A DNA stretch of 64,000 nucleotides from NCBI RefSeq assembly GCF_004027225.2, contig NC_044277.2:96717552-96781551 (forward strand). The letters run 5' to 3'. Of this stretch, positions 1-13,550 are shown one piece after another; the stretch's first letter is position 1, and each line of letters begins with the position of its first letter. The notes below the pieces were generated by a model. It saw nothing but the letters and a program-made list of their open reading frames with translations. It searched no databases and was not told the origin of the DNA. Made by a program: the position numbers and the translations under genes. This DNA is from Strigops habroptila. Lineage: Eukaryota > Chordata > Aves > Psittaciformes > Psittacidae.

Positions 1-900
1 ACGTCCTCCGCCTGCCAGCGCCGCCCGGCCCGCGGAGCGCCCGCAACTCGGGCCCTACGCGCACGGGAGGGCCGCCCCCCGGCGCCGTGGAGTGGGAAGG
101 GGCCGAAGCGGCGGGGCGCGGCTGCAGGCTGCGGCGCGGCGCGCAGTCCCCCCTCGCGTCCCCCCGTGCTCCTCCGCCAGCACCATCGGCACCGAATGGC
201 AACGGCGCGCCCGGCACGGGCAGGGCGTGCGCCACCGCGGTCCCGGGCGCGCCGCTGGCGGGCGGGCACGCGGGCGGAGGGAAGGCCGAGCCGCACGCCG
301 CGGGCCGGGCCGGGCCGGGCCAAGCCGAACCGAAGCGGGCCGCCCGCAGGTCCCCGCGGGCCCCGATTGCGGCGGCGCGCATGCCCGGCGCGGCTCCCGT
401 GAAGGTCAGCCGTGGCCTAGCGGGGGACGCGCGGGCGGGGACGGCCGGACGCGCGGGAGGGAGCGGCCTTAACCCTTTCCGCGCCGCGCCCGGGAAGAAG
501 GGGGGCGGGGGGACACGCCACCACTGAGCACGCTGAGCCGCCGTCCCGGGGACCGCGGCTGACCCCGCCGGTGTGCAGCGGAAAGTGCGGGCGGCGCGGC
601 TCCTCAGTGTCGCGTTGGGGGCACGGGCGACTCCGCCTTCCGCGCTCCCGCCGGGGCCGGAGCTCGGTGCCGCGGGCACCGGCCGGGCCGGGCTTCGGGG
701 CTTCCCGAGCGGGAGACAAAGAAGAACCGCGCACCCGGCAGGGGTTGTGCGGCTCCAGTGACAGCGGCACCCAGAAAACAGGGGAGGACACCCCGCCGCC
801 GCTGGCCGCCCGCCCGCCCTGCGGCCCATCCGTCGGCACGGTCGGAACCGCCCCGCCGGCACGGTGAGGGCACGGCGGCGGGGCTGAGGCTGGTTCATTG
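1..900. promoter_or_regulatory. CpG island, probable promoter of an unidentified gene
   Basis: Very GC-rich and CpG-dense sequence from the window edge to about 890, then an abrupt change to AT-rich DNA. It includes short GGGCC-type simple repeats near 302-325. A good donor-like GTGAGG lies near 865 on the plus strand, so the block could carry a non-coding or short first exon running right. It could equally be the promoter of a gene leaving the window leftward. Open frames here occur on both strands and look like a by-product of base composition; none resembles a known protein. Confidence 0.6.
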
Positions 901-1515
901 TTCTGAGCGGTTACGGATGAAGTAATAGGCCTCAGTTGCTCCCAGCTCCCATCAACAGCCGCTGTGTTACTACGTTCTTGAGAAGGGAGGACAAAGCACA
1001 GAGCATTGCTGAATTTCCATTTAGTGCCATATGATATGTATTGCATTCTGTCTAGATGCTTCTAACAGGCTTAATATAAAGAGATTTCCTCAAAAGATCA
1101 TCAAATTACAAGGTCAGACACTTGAAAATTAAGGAATGGCAGACACACTGTAGCCATAGATCAAGTAAAAAAAAATAATGTAATTTTAAAAATCAGTTCT
1201 TACTTAGTATGATTGTAGGTCTCTAGGTACTTAAGAAATCAGAAGAAGTAGCTCTTTTGTTTTGCAAATGAAAAATAAGGTACAAGTGAATGGAAGTGAC
1301 TTGCAGCATCACTTAGTTCAGAATGAGACCTGTGTCCTGTAATTCTCCCACTCGCCACAACACTGTCAAGGAGAACATGCAATGCATTTACACAAAAGGG
1401 TGAAGGTTACAGTGCAAGAATGTCTTCTCCCAAATTAAGAGAAAAATCATATATTTTATTTTGTTTCTATTTTCTCTATATGTTTTTTCTACATTTAAGA
1501 CAACGAAGCTAGTGA
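901..1515. other. AT-rich stretch, nothing recognised
   Basis: Sequence between the CpG island and the first CR1 copy. I see no exon, RNA gene or repeat family that I can name. Confidence 0.5.
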
Positions 1516-1936
1516 ACAGCCTAAAGCACAAGTCTTGTGAGGAACAGCTGAGGGAACTGGGGTTGCTTAGTTTTGAGAAGAGAAGGTTCAGGGGGACCTT
1601 ACCGCTCTCTACAGCTACCTGAAAGGAGGATGGAGTGAGGAGGTGGCTGCTCTCTTCTCACAAATAAGAAGTGATATGACAAGAGCAAACAGCCTCAAGC
1701 TGTGCCAGGGGAGGTTTAGAATATTTGGAAAAATTTCTTCACTGAACAGGTAGTCAAGCATTGGAACAGGCTGTCCAGGGAAGTGTTGGAGTCACTGCCC
1801 CTGGAAGAACCCAAAAAACATGAAGACAAGGCCCTCAGTGACATGGTTTAGTGGTGGACTTGGCAGCCCTGGGGTAACAGTTGCTCTTGATCTTACACAT
1901 CTTTTCCAACCCAGCTGATTCTATGATTCTATGTTT
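1516..1936 (+). mobile_element. CR1 LINE, 3'-end fragment
   Basis: Typical avian CR1 3' region: the GAGGAACAGCTGAGGGAACT-like start, the 'cagcctcaagctgtgccaggggaggtttaga' type segment, and a terminal TTCTATGATTCTATG tail at about 1918-1935. It is 5'-truncated, as most CR1 copies are, and diverged with many indels, so it is not active. Confidence 0.85.
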
Positions 1937-4900
1937 TTTCATAAAAGCATAGAAAGTAAGTGTCTGTGCCTGGTTCAACCCAAGTATTCCACAATTGCTA
2001 CAAGTATCCTGGCAGCTCCCAGCCATTCTGGTCAGAGATGTCTGTGCCACAGGGTGCTCAGTAATGCATGTGTTCCTCCACTAGGCCCTGAAGGCTGGGC
2101 ACGCGCTGGGAGGCTTCCATTCATGCCCCCACAAATCCCTTCATGCTCACTCCAGGTTATTCCTAGCCCATTTGTTTCAGGGGAAGGCTGACGTTATGCC
2201 TCCTTACCTCTTCAGGCCACCTTTTCTCACACAAGTTTGTGTGTTTTGTGTTTACTTCTGGGCTGTTTTTTGCACTTTTAAGATGGTTAAACTAAGATGG
2301 TCAGGTTAGAGAAGATAAGAACCAAGTTGCTTTGGGGAGATATGTTGGCAGCTGCTTTCAGGTTTTTGAGCTGCAGGTAATTCAAGAAGTACAGGAAGGT
2401 GGTGGTTGCCTTAAAGAGGCATGATTTCTCTCATCCAGTTTTCACTGAACTCAGCAGTGCTCTGTTCACTGACACTCAAAATATTCTCAACAGTTTTGGG
2501 ATTGATCCAATATGGCATAGAAAACATACTGAAAACCAGACAGAAAATATCCCAAGACTGAGGTTCTGCTTATTCTAAAGAAATGCCCACTTATTCCTGA
2601 GTTCAGAATTATTGAATATTCTCATTAACTATACTTATAATGAGCTAGAGAACATGCTTATTAAATTTCCTAGCAACATATGGTTTGGAGGGGTTACAGG
2701 TATGCTAGGAGAGATGATTAAAATCCTAAGAAGCTGGAGATACGGTTTGAAAAACAGGACATAATTCAATCAGAAATAGTGCAAGCTTCCACATCAAGAT
2801 AGAAATCAACAACTATATAAATAGAAGATTGAAAACAACTGGCTGAATAGTTGGTGGGGTTTGGGTTGTGTTTTTTGTTTGCTTTCAGAGAAAATATTTG
2901 GGTATGCAATAGATCATAAGCTGAATGTGAGTTAACAGTACTACACTGACACAAAACAAGCAGGTAAAAAAGAACCCAAAAGAGCAGTAACTGAATGCTG
3001 CCCCACTTCTTTCATCCCCTTGGTGGCAGCATAAGCAGTGGCGATGATACCCTATTATTCATTTTCTCTTCCACATTTTGTTTCTACTTCTTCCCCATCC
3101 CTTGTCCTCTCCAGGACACAAGTAGTCCCAGCTCAACGTTTTCCCCAAGGCTGCAAAATGTAATCTTCCAATATTGCGGAGGAACCCTTCCAAAGTAATT
3201 CTTCTGTTGTGATATGAATTGTTGATGCCTCAACCAGACTGTCCTTTGCAGTTTGGGGTTCTGTGCATCGGAGAAAGTATGTGTGGGAGAAATCAAGATG
3301 GTTGTGGGGAGAACAGTAAGTGTGATAAGAACTGTGAAGTCCCAAAAGAGAAAGAGAAAATAACAGTCCAAATATCCAAAAGGCTGCTGCAAATACAGGG
3401 AAGAGCTGCTCCCCATACATACAGTACAAGAAATAATGGATTTAAAATTCTCCCTGGAAGATTTACATTAGATATTAGGGAAGAGTACAGCAGTAGAGAT
3501 GTTCTGGGATAGTTTGTCCAGCAGGGATGGGAATGTCCATCGCTGAAGGTCTTTTCAAGAACAAGTTAGACAAGTATCTATCCAGAGTGACGTAGGCAGT
3601 ATAGATTCCAACTTGGGGCAGGACAAGGGACTAGATGATTCCCAGGTGTTCCTTCTGCCTTATTGCATAAGACAAATATAAGGCTTTTTTCTATACAGGG
3701 TGGTTTCCCCTGACAGATTCCACAGATCTGATGCAAACAAGTTCAAGCTGATCAAAAAAGGGTCCCTTAATTTTTTTAAATTTTGGAAAAAAAATCCACA
3801 TCTGATTGTTTCAGCAATGTAAGAATAAGGAATCTGCATATGCAGATTGCTGCCACTTATCCTTTGTGACTTCCAAAGTACATAGTTTTTACACTGTGGC
3901 TTTTTGCGCTCTCCTTGACCCAGCATATCTTCAACTACCATCTTGCATCACCGTCTCATAGACCTGCCTTTTTGTTAGGCCTTTCTACTGCAAAGAAGAA
4001 ATTGAAATCTATCTGCAAAGAAGAATTACCATAAGCAATTCATAGCACGCATAAAGAAAGAAAGAAGACTTGAAATAAAGTCAAAAAAAGAATAAATGAA
4101 GGCAAAGAAAAGCATTTGTCTCTGTCTCCAGAGGTTCCAAACATTATTCTGCAGAGGTAGAGATAATTACAAACTTTCCTCCTGGTTATTTTAAAATCAA
4201 AGGGAACAGCAGGGATGAAAAAGATAGAGAAAAAGATATGAAATACTACAGGATGCAAAATGAGTCATCACTATTATCATGGTATCAACCATACTTGCAT
4301 TTTAGAAACTCTGCACAATTCTGTGTGACCTCGTAGTAAGTTGTCTAGCCTTACTTATGATTCCTCCACTTTTCCATCCTCACCAAACCCACTTTCCACA
4401 CCTTGTGAGCGACATCTGTGCATGGCTTCTCACATCTTCTTAGCAAAGAAGCAGGGTGCTACAGGCAGCAGTCCACAACACTCATTTTCTAGCCAAGGGC
4501 CAAAGCAAAGCTGCAAAGTATGGGAAGTTAGTAAGAGGATTTTGGTCCTGGGAGTAGAATAGATAGGATATTGTGTTTGGAGTAGGGACTTCTGTTTTTC
4601 AAAAATGAAGGAAATAGAGGAAGTCTTGGTGAGGAATTATGGGGCAACAGAGGAAAAGATAACTACCCTCAAACCTACTGCCCCCTAGTCCAAAAAGTAT
4701 CTTCATGATGCTTGGTGGTTAGAATGATGGCTTTGGGGTGTGTTTGGTAAAAGCATCATAAAGGATTCACCTGCTATCACTAATTGACAGGCACAGATGG
4801 GGAACTGCTGGGTCAGCAAGTCCACTATTGTATAATCAATAGCAACCATATCATATGTAACCCTTTTAGACATAAATTTATTGCATAGCACTTTAAACCT

Positions 4901-7900
4901 TGGTATTCCTATGGGACAGCTGGTAAAAACCCAAGTTCTTTGACTGAGTATGAACTTTTAGCATATCTGGCTATTCCCATTCATTCTTTTACCAACATTT
5001 CCCTTAATGGTTCTTCTTTGTGTCTAAAGTTTATGTTTTGAAGCATTTAGATACAGCAGTCATACCCACACTCACTTGTCCTTTTGTCAGACTAAACAAG
5101 TGAAACTTATTTGCTCTCTCAAAACTGAGTGCCCATTTCTCATAATTCATCAGTCTTTTCATATCAGTCCCAGTTAACCTATCTAGAACAAGGGGAAACA
5201 GAACTGTAGCAATAGTCTCCAGAAGGCCATGTACCCATGTGACATTAATACATCTCTCACCAGCAGAAATCTCTACCAATCTTTGCTGGGTTCATAACTG
5301 CCTACCCCAATATTATGGGAGTGATACTCCCTATTCTCCTGTAAGTTTACTAATGTACTGGGCTGTTTCTCCTTGTTAATCACTACCATTAGATAAACCT
5401 CCAGCTTACAGTGCTAATTCCTGTTACAAGCCCCTAAGTGCACGACTATGCACTAAATTGTTCTCACATATCATCCAATTTCTATTTGTGTAGTTTTCAG
5501 AATCATCTAGTTCTTTCCATACAACTTGTTCTCTTCTGCTTTAATGATACCTGTTTTGCATCATTAACAAATTTAATTACTACGCTTCCTATTTTTGTGC
5601 CATGCTCATGTTCTTTTCTCTTTCAAAAATCATTCTTACACCTTGCATGGACTTAGACTAGTGCAACTGCCTAGACTATTCTTGCCCTTCTGTATTATAA
5701 GAAAACCAACAGGATTTCCTATTTCTTTATCAGGAAAAATATTTTTAAGCACATTTTAATTAATATTAATAATGCTAGGAATTATATCCTGTTCACACTG
5801 AAAATAATTTGAAAAGTATCTCCAGTTTAAGCAAATCAATAACAAGTAAATACTAACTGAAGGATGTATTAATATGCAAAGCTACATAAGAACTGAGAAA
5901 CAGTCTTAGAAAGAACCAGGAGACTAGAAAAAGCATGTAAGCAAAGAAGGAAAACTGCAGTCTTGCCACAGACTAGTAAATCCACCTCCCATTTTAACTA
6001 AACTAGTAGAACAATTAATAGGTGAATACAATCACATCAGACTTAGAGCACAATGGAACTGAGAGCAGCAAGTAATATTGGTGATCATGAAAAAACTGCA
6101 TTGCCAGACAAGCCCAAGTGTCTTTTAAAATTGTTTTATTTGGCAGAATACTTACAAAAATTACAGATTACCCCCCCCAAGTAAAAATTAATCTCAAATA
6201 GTACATAATTACAGCAAACATCAATGACTTTGGAAGATGGCAGCCAGTGGGAAATGGCAAATGTAACTTATATGCAATGTAGTAAAACATCTTGATATAT
6301 CTGAAATTCTTAACATGAAGATAATTTTTATGCAATTGCCAGGAAAAATAAAAATTACTTAAAGGTTATAAACAAATGACAAAAACAAGTGAAGGGAAGT
6401 GGCTACTAAGGATTCCAGGTATGGTTTTTATATCCAGATTGTTTTACCATCTTCAGAGATCTAAAAGAGGGAAGTAAAAGACATGTAGATCAAAAAATCC
6501 TCAAATGAGAGGCTTTTGGAGCAGTTTCCCAGCCAGTCAGGACAGAGGATAAAAAACCAAATAAATCAAATGGGCCATTAGACAGAAGATTTAGGCTGGA
6601 AAAACTCAAGCAGGTGGTGGAAGATAAACCCTGAAGTGAAAAGATCTGTGCTATGTCTGTAGCAGCCGGTAAGATAGTTTTCTAATCTCTTCAGTGTTCC
6701 ATTTACCTAGTACATTATTATACATGTAAAATCACAGGAATATGGAAACGCTAGGCACAGCAGCTAATGACACAGAGACACGATTACAGTACTCAGGCTT
6801 CAGCTGGACAATAGGCTTTCAATTGAGGCTCTTTTTGAGCAAGTAAGTGTTGCAAAAGTGGAAGATGTGTGGCTCCAGCACAGTACAGTGGTTTGTCTCA
6901 GTTCTCACCAGGGCACAGGCAGAGCAGGCTGGCAGATTACAGCTTAGAGCAACAAACTGCACTTGGCAGTGGAGTCATGAAGTTGTAAAGTGTGCACAGG
7001 AACACACTGCATATGCTCCCAGAAAAAAAAACCATGTCCAAATGACAAGGCACATAAAAGGTGGCACAAGTTACTTGTTAAATAGGCTTCAAAACATATG
7101 TAGATAAAACATAAGCAGAAGAAACATAAGTGGAATCATTATGGCATACAGGACTTTGCGAAATAAACAGAATTTACAGTGGTAAAACTCAAACAGCAGA
7201 AGGGTGTGTTCGTGTGTGGATGTGAACTGTGAGAGGGTGAAGAGTTACATGTTGTAACTTATGTCATATTATCTGTCACATTTCTTCCCATTCTTGGTAC
7301 TGGGTTGTTTCTAGGGCCTCAGAGTACAAGAGGTACAGATAAAAACATTGTAGGCTCTGGCCTTTACAGTTTACAAATTAAGTTAACAAAAGGAAATAGA
7401 AAGAGTGCAATGGAACAGAGAGAGCACTAGTCATCCTGACAGGCAGTGGACTTGGCACACCAGCTGTCTAGCTACACTTATTTTGAATAGCCACCAAATT
7501 CCTACTCTGTACACCCCATCCCTGGCACCTGTTTTCTGATCAAGTTATACCCAGACTGCAACTTGAAACCATAGAAACAACGTACTTGTGGAGGATTTTG
7601 ACTAGTCTGTTCTCTCTTGGGAAATAAGTATGCTTCATTCTTCAAAGAGAGTCCCCAGCGGTCAGATGCTACAACCAAGCCAGTACATGTACATATGATA
7701 TAATGAAGCATCCTTAAGTTGCTGTAAGTATGATGCCAAATAACAAGACATAAGTCTCTGCTAAGGTTATGGAGAAAAAGGCTAAATTGTTAGTTATAAG
7801 GCTGAGATACCAAGAAAATCAGAAAATGATTTCTTTAAATTCCTTAAGATCCTGGATATTAATCTGGAGTATTCGCCTATTCTCAACAAGCATAAACCAA

Positions 7901-8384
7901 ACTTAAATTAGTGAAAAGTTTATGAATTACAGAGAGCAGAATAATTGGAAAAAAATTCCAACACAAACAAAAGCTTGTCATATTTCCGCTCTTTCTTTTG
8001 TCTGCAACATAACTGGTTCACCTTCTACTGCATCTGATCTAGAACAGCTCTTCTACTTAGCTGACTTTGTCTTAACAGTTACTGCTGGTTTTTTTTTTCC
8101 CCTCCAGTTTTTTCACTTCCTTCTCCTATTCAAGTCAATCCTTCCTTTCCCCAGTCAAACTCCTGCCATTGCGTATCTCACCACTGCATTCTGTCTTTTC
8201 TGATCTCGGCAAATACTTTTTTTACTTTTTTGGGTTTTTTTTTTTTTTTTACTTCTTTAAGTCCACTTGGAATGCTGCTGGCAAAAATCTAGAATTCCAA
8301 ATACAGGAGTAAGAAAATGTCCACTTACTCTGCATCCCTCTGTCTTATCCATTTGCTGATTTTACCCCACCCTATGACAGCTTT
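1937..8384. other. AT-rich non-coding stretch
   Basis: More than 6 kb with no recognisable exon. It contains one possible old CR1-like fragment (listed separately at 3455-3662), several A/T homopolymer runs and a T-rich run at about 8217-8250. Open frames are short and none looks conserved. It could be intergenic, or intronic to a gene starting in the CpG island at the left edge. Confidence 0.45.
3455..3662 (+). mobile_element. probable old CR1-related fragment
   Basis: The stretch 'agatttacattagatattagggaa' followed by 'ggtcttttcaagaacaagttagacaagtatctatccagag' and 'gatgattcccaggtgttcctt' has the layout of a CR1-type 3' region, but no clear TTCTATG tail is left. It probably belongs to an older subfamily than the other copies. 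Confidence 0.5.
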
Positions 8385-8394
8385 AGCCATGCAC

Positions 8395-8608
8395 TTACGT
8401 GTCTGTGAGGGTAGTGAGGCCCTGGCACAGGTTGCCCAGAGAAGCTGTGGCTGCCCCATCCCTGGGGCATTCAAGGCCAGGTTGGATGGGGCTTGGAGCA
8501 ACCTGCTCTAGCGGAAGGTGTCCCTGCCCATGGCAAGGGGTTGGAACTGGATGAGCTCTAAAGTATTTTCCAACCCAAACCATTCTAGGATTCTATGATT
8601 CTAGGATT
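8395..8608 (+). mobile_element. CR1 LINE, short 3'-end fragment
   Basis: Matches the terminal part of CR1: 'gaggccctggcacaggttgcccagagaagctgtggctgccccatccctgg', 'ttcaaggccaggttggatggggctt'-like sequence, and a tail with TTCTAGGATTCTATGATTCTAGG ending near 8607. Plus orientation, strongly 5'-truncated. Confidence 0.92.
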
Positions 8609-9294
8609 TATCATGCCACTTAACTCCAGGACACCTTGCCTCTTCCACACTGCTGCAAGAAGTCAACAGTCACAATTCCTCATGAGAAATCATTTAATCA
8701 AGACTCAGTTGCAAGCATACACCCCTCTCCTAGTTATGGCCTTATTTTAAGGCTTGGCACTGTTCTTCCCTATTTTACCCTTTACATGTTAACTCCATTT
8801 ATCTATCGAAAAACCGATTTTGTGAACCCTCTTGCACGCTTACAGGACACAGTTCTCTCACATTTCAAACCAGACAAAGCCCTGAAGAATACCTTCAGAA
8901 AATAGCTGTTCTGTCTGGCAGCTGGTTAAGAATGGACCACGTATAACTAAAATAGTTAGTAGTCTTTCAGCTACTGATTCTGTTGCAGTATCCCAAAATA
9001 AAAATGGGCTTCCTGCAGCAAAGCATCCGAGAGAGCAGGCATCAGTCAAATGCTCTTTAAGTCATTTGCTTTTGGCTGGAGGACAGAAGGCACACTCTTT
9101 AAGACTTTACAAAGATGTGACGTATTCTCTTGATTCCTATAGCAACGGTGCAGTATCTGCTTCTAGACTTATAGGTCACCTCTTTCTCCTCACAGAAGGT
9201 TGCGCCATCATCTACACATTGCAAGTGCTGCTCTCTCTGTTTCCTTTCCCCATCCTAAACAGGCACTGAATTCTAAGGTAGTTGACAACTTGCA

Positions 9295-11482
9295 CACCTG
9301 GAGTGCTGTGATGGATGGATGCAAGCTCTTTAGGAAGGGCAGGTTTGGGAGGCAAGGAGGGGAGCTGCACTTCAGCTGAGAGTGCAGCTGGAATGCAGGG
9401 AGCTCCACCTTGAACAGTGAATCAGCTGAGAGCTTATGGGTCAGAATTAGCTGGCAGACCAACATGGGTAGCATTGTGGTGAGTGTCTCCTACAGACCAC
9501 CTGCTGAGGAAGAGGTAGGTGAGACCTCAGATAGGAGGAAGAAGTCCTCATGTTTGCAAGCTGAGGTCCTCATAGGAGACTTTAACCACCCCAATATCTA
9601 CTAAAGGGATAACAGAGCAGGGCACAAGCAATTCAAGAGGCTTCTGGGGCATACTAAAGATGAATTCCTAACACAGGCAACTGTGGAGCAGACAAGGAGA
9701 AGTGCTCTGCTGGATCTGATTCTTATATATAAGGAAGAAATTATTAGAAACCTGAAGGGCAGGATCACAATATGGAGAATTTCAGGAGCATGAAAAGATG
9801 GAACAAGGCAGAAAACAGGATCACAGCCCTAGATTTCAGAAAAGCAGACTTTGGCCTGTTCAGGGATCTGCTTGGAAGAGTCTCACAAGTTATGGCCTTG
9901 TAAAGAAGAGGGTTTCAGGAGAGCTAGTTGATTTTCAAAGATCACGTCCTCCAAATTCAAGACTGGTACATCCCAACAGGCAGGAAATCAAGCAAAAGCA
10001 ACAGGAGGCCCACGTGCATGAACAAGGAGCTCCTGGCTGAGCTCAAGCATTTCGAGGAAGCATACAATAGGCAGAAGCAGGGACAGGTGACCAGGAGGAA
10101 TATAGAGACAGTGTCCAAGCATGCAGGGATGTGATTAGGATAACAAAAGCCCACCTGGAGTTGAATCTGGCGAGGAACATGAAGGGCAGACAGAAAGGCT
10201 TTCACATTATCAGCAAAAGAAAGACATGGGAAAATGTAGGCTTACCGCTGAATGGGGAAGGGGACTTGCTGAGAAAGAACATAGAAAAGGTTGAAGTACT
10301 GAATGCCGCCTTTGCCTTCTTTACCAGCAAGATTGGCTGTCAGGAATTCCAGGCTCCTGAGACCAGTAAGGAATTTGGAGCAAGGAAGACTTGACCTTGG
10401 TGGAGGAAGACAAGGTCAGGGAGCATTTAAATAAGCTGGACATACAGTAGTCCATGGGGCCTGACAGGATATACCCACCAGTGCTACGGGAGCTAGCCAA
10501 TGTCACTGTGAGACACCTCTCAGTTATCTTTGAAAACTCGTGGAGACTGGGAGAGTTCTGGAAGACTGCAAGAAAGCAAATGTCACTTCTATCTTCAAAA
10601 AGAGGAAGAAGAGGAAACTGGGAAAAACGAGGTTGTTCAACCTGACCTCAATGACAAGGAGGGTAATGAAGCATACCTTCCTGGAAACCATTTCCAACAC
10701 ATGAAGCACAAGAAGGTGACTGAGAGTAGTCAGCATGAATTTGTGAAGGAGAAATTGTACTCATGCATCAGGACAGGCCTGGGGCTGGGTGGAAAACAGC
10801 TTTGCAGAAAAAGACCAGGGATCCTGGTGAGCAATAAACTGAAGATCAGCCAGCAATGTTCTGTTGCAGCAAAGAAGGCCAGCAACATCCTGAGCTGCAT
10901 TAGGGAGAACGTTACCATCAGGTCAAGAGGTCTGATCCTTCTCCTCTACTTGCCACTGGTAAGATCACATCTGCAGTGCTGTGTCTGGGTTCCCCAGTAC
11001 AAGAAATACATGGACATACTGGAACGAGTGCTCACAAGATGGTTAAGGGATTGAAGCATCTATCATAATGAGACAAGACCAAAAGAGACGAGATTTTTTT
11101 TTAGCATGGTGATGAGAAGGCTCAGGAGGTATCTTATCAATGTGCATAAATACCTGACTGCAGGTTTTAAAGACAGAGCCAGACTATTCTCTGTGGCACC
11201 CCGTGACAGGACCAGAGGCAAATGGCACAAAATGAAATAGAGGAAATTTCATTTACACACAAGAAAAGCTTTTTTACTGTGAACAGGTGAACAGTTTTTT
11301 CATTTAGAACAGGTTGCCCAGAGAGCAACTTAACTCCATCCCTGAAGATATTCAAAATTTCACTGAACTTGGTACTCAGCAAGTTGCTCTAGCTGACCCA
11401 ACTTTTAGAACGGAGGCTGGCCAACATGATCTCCAGAGGTCCCTTTCAACCTCAATCATTCTATGATTTTATGATTCTACTC
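9295..11482 (+). mobile_element. CR1 LINE, longest copy in the window, with ORF2 remnants
   Basis: About 2.2 kb of CR1 in plus orientation. Translated pieces show the endonuclease-domain signature YRPP...GDFNHPNIY (about 9500-9600), then a segment with LELNLARNMKG (about 10150-10200), then VLRELANV and FENSWRLGEFWK (about 10480-10560), all typical of CR1 ORF2. The frame is broken many times. From about 10740 to 10790 the sequence jumps from the RT-entry motif (like SSQHEFVK) to a late segment (NKLKISQQC), so most of the central reverse-transcriptase domain is deleted. The 3' tail ATTCTATGATTTTATGATTCTA ends near 11481. It is a dead element. Confidence 0.92.
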
Positions 11483-13080
11483 AGGAAAGACCTAAGCACT
11501 ACAAGTAACTCAAATACATGCCCAATCAACATGCAGTAGATTCACATGGAGAATGGAGAATGAAGAATGGAATGGAGACTGACAGCAGAAACAAGGCAAT
11601 AACAAAACACCTGCAATGCTCTTACCTGCAAACAAAACTGCAAACAATATGCAGACCAAGCTGCTTTCTCTTTGCAAGAACAGCAAAATTACAGGTTACA
11701 GAGATGGGGAGAAGAATCAGGGTTTAGTGAGGCCAATTCAGGAGCAGTGATTGAAAATGCTAGGGGTTTTTTTACCTTGGAAAGTAGGTATTAGGAGACA
11801 AAACAGTAGAATAATGAAGGTAAATAATGCACTTCTATTTACTATCCCTTAATGCAGGACTAGGAGGAAGCTACTGGAATGAAAGGAAGGCTGTTGATGA
11901 AAAAAATGTAAAATGAAAGAATAAGCACACTGCTGAGTAATACCTATACATAATACATACAAATGCATATATAATGCTGCTTCTAAAATCATTTTCCCAG
12001 TCCATCACTTTGAAATGATCACTGTTCTGCTAGTGCTTCTGCATCCCACACCTCATATTAAAAAACGCTAAAACAACTAAAAGATCAAACCATGCTTGCA
12101 TACTACTTCTCGTCCCCAATAAATATATTTGCTCCCTTAGAAGAGCATCACATGGGTTTAGAAGAAGTGATGCCTATTGTATATTACTTATTTACTGTAT
12201 TAGCAGCTTCTTGGTGGATCTAGTGCAGATAGACCTGTCAGTGCTCCTACATAGTTCTTTTCACCTTTCAGACAGCAGAAAGGACTGCTGAGATGCAGAC
12301 TCCCTGCATATCCTTTGTTTCCTGTTTTTCAGATTTGTCCGTCCGCTCCTTTGAAAGAATTAGTATCAGAAACTCTCTGATGCTTCACTGGCTAGCAAGA
12401 ATACCGCTTTTCTTATGAAGAGCTGCAAAGTCATCTTCAATGCTGTCAATTAGTGACTGAGGAAGTAACTCCTAAGATGGGAACAGCAGCACACAATTAA
12501 TCTGTTTTATACAGGGAGCCAGGAACAGCACCACACTATTTGCAGCTCACTCCTTGTCAGCTGCAGGATCAGAGCACCTGAATGTGCCGGCAGCCTCTGC
12601 TTCAGGTAGGAGCAACAAAGAGCTTGGAGCCTGCGCTGTTGAGCTCTGAACAGAATCTTCCCTGTGAAGCTTTCACAGTACATTTCCATGGGAACAGACA
12701 CATGCCTTTCTTGTTGCCGAGGAGACAGTCACTGCTTTTTGAGATTGGTGAACATTGTGCCCAAAGCATTGCAGCATCTTTAAGATCACAAGGATCTTCA
12801 TACACACATAATCACCTTCACACACCCCCCCAAGTTGAACATGTCAATCATTCTTCCCATTCCTGTTTTCTAGAACCTGTTTTAAGCGTTTCGATATAAT
12901 TATGTCAGATTATTCCTCATATCTGGGTTTGATATCAACATTTAAAATTACATTGTCAACCTAAACACCTCTGTATGGCTAGAAATCTTTTCTGCTATTG
13001 TTCTGTAACTCTTTTTATTCACTCTCACTGACCTAACTTGCAGTAAAACAAATTCATTCCGTTCCATGAGTCTCCCGTGG
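11483..13080. other. AT-rich non-coding stretch
   Basis: No recognised gene or repeat. Open frames near 12507-12899 occur on both strands and overlap each other, with no recognisable domain. Confidence 0.4.
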
Positions 13081-13179
13081 TGCAGGTCTGCACTCAAAGA
13101 AAAGCTGGTTGGCAAAGCCAGTGTTCATCTCCCCTCCGTCTTCTCCTACTCCCACTATTTTTAAGTAGAAAACGCGTTT

Positions 13180-13550
13180 GTACAATCAAAGGGCTCAGTA
13201 CATCCGAGGCCTCAGGGTGGCAGCAGCGTGGCCGGCAGCACACGCACAAAGGAGGAGCCGGATTCCTACCCCGTGTCCGCGCTTCACTGTCAAGCGAGGG
13301 AGCAGCTCGGCGAAGCCGCGGCCGGCACTGACACCGCGCCCCAAGCAACTGCTTGCTGCCCTCTGCGGCAGCTGCCACCAGTCCCCTGCGGAGAGGTCCT
13401 AAGTTGCGGGCGTCCTCCACGCAGGAGCAGCCCTGCGAGCCTGGCAGAACGTTCCTCAAGCTGCCGCAGAGGAGCAAATGCAGTTCCCTGGGCTGCAGGA
13501 AGCGGTGGCCACCGGACTGCTGGTGCCACCGAGTTCTCTTTTCACATTCT
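13180..13550. promoter_or_regulatory. small GC-rich, CpG-enriched patch
   Basis: An isolated patch of roughly 350 bp with many CpGs in otherwise AT-rich surroundings, a possible small CpG island or alternative promoter. All three plus frames and two minus frames have overlapping open stretches of about 70-130 codons, which is what GC-rich non-coding DNA gives. No protein is recognised. Confidence 0.4.

Noticed and set aside
87-1046. Open frames of 126-209 codons in the left CpG island
   Set aside because: Same compositional effect, on both strands at once, with no recognisable domain.
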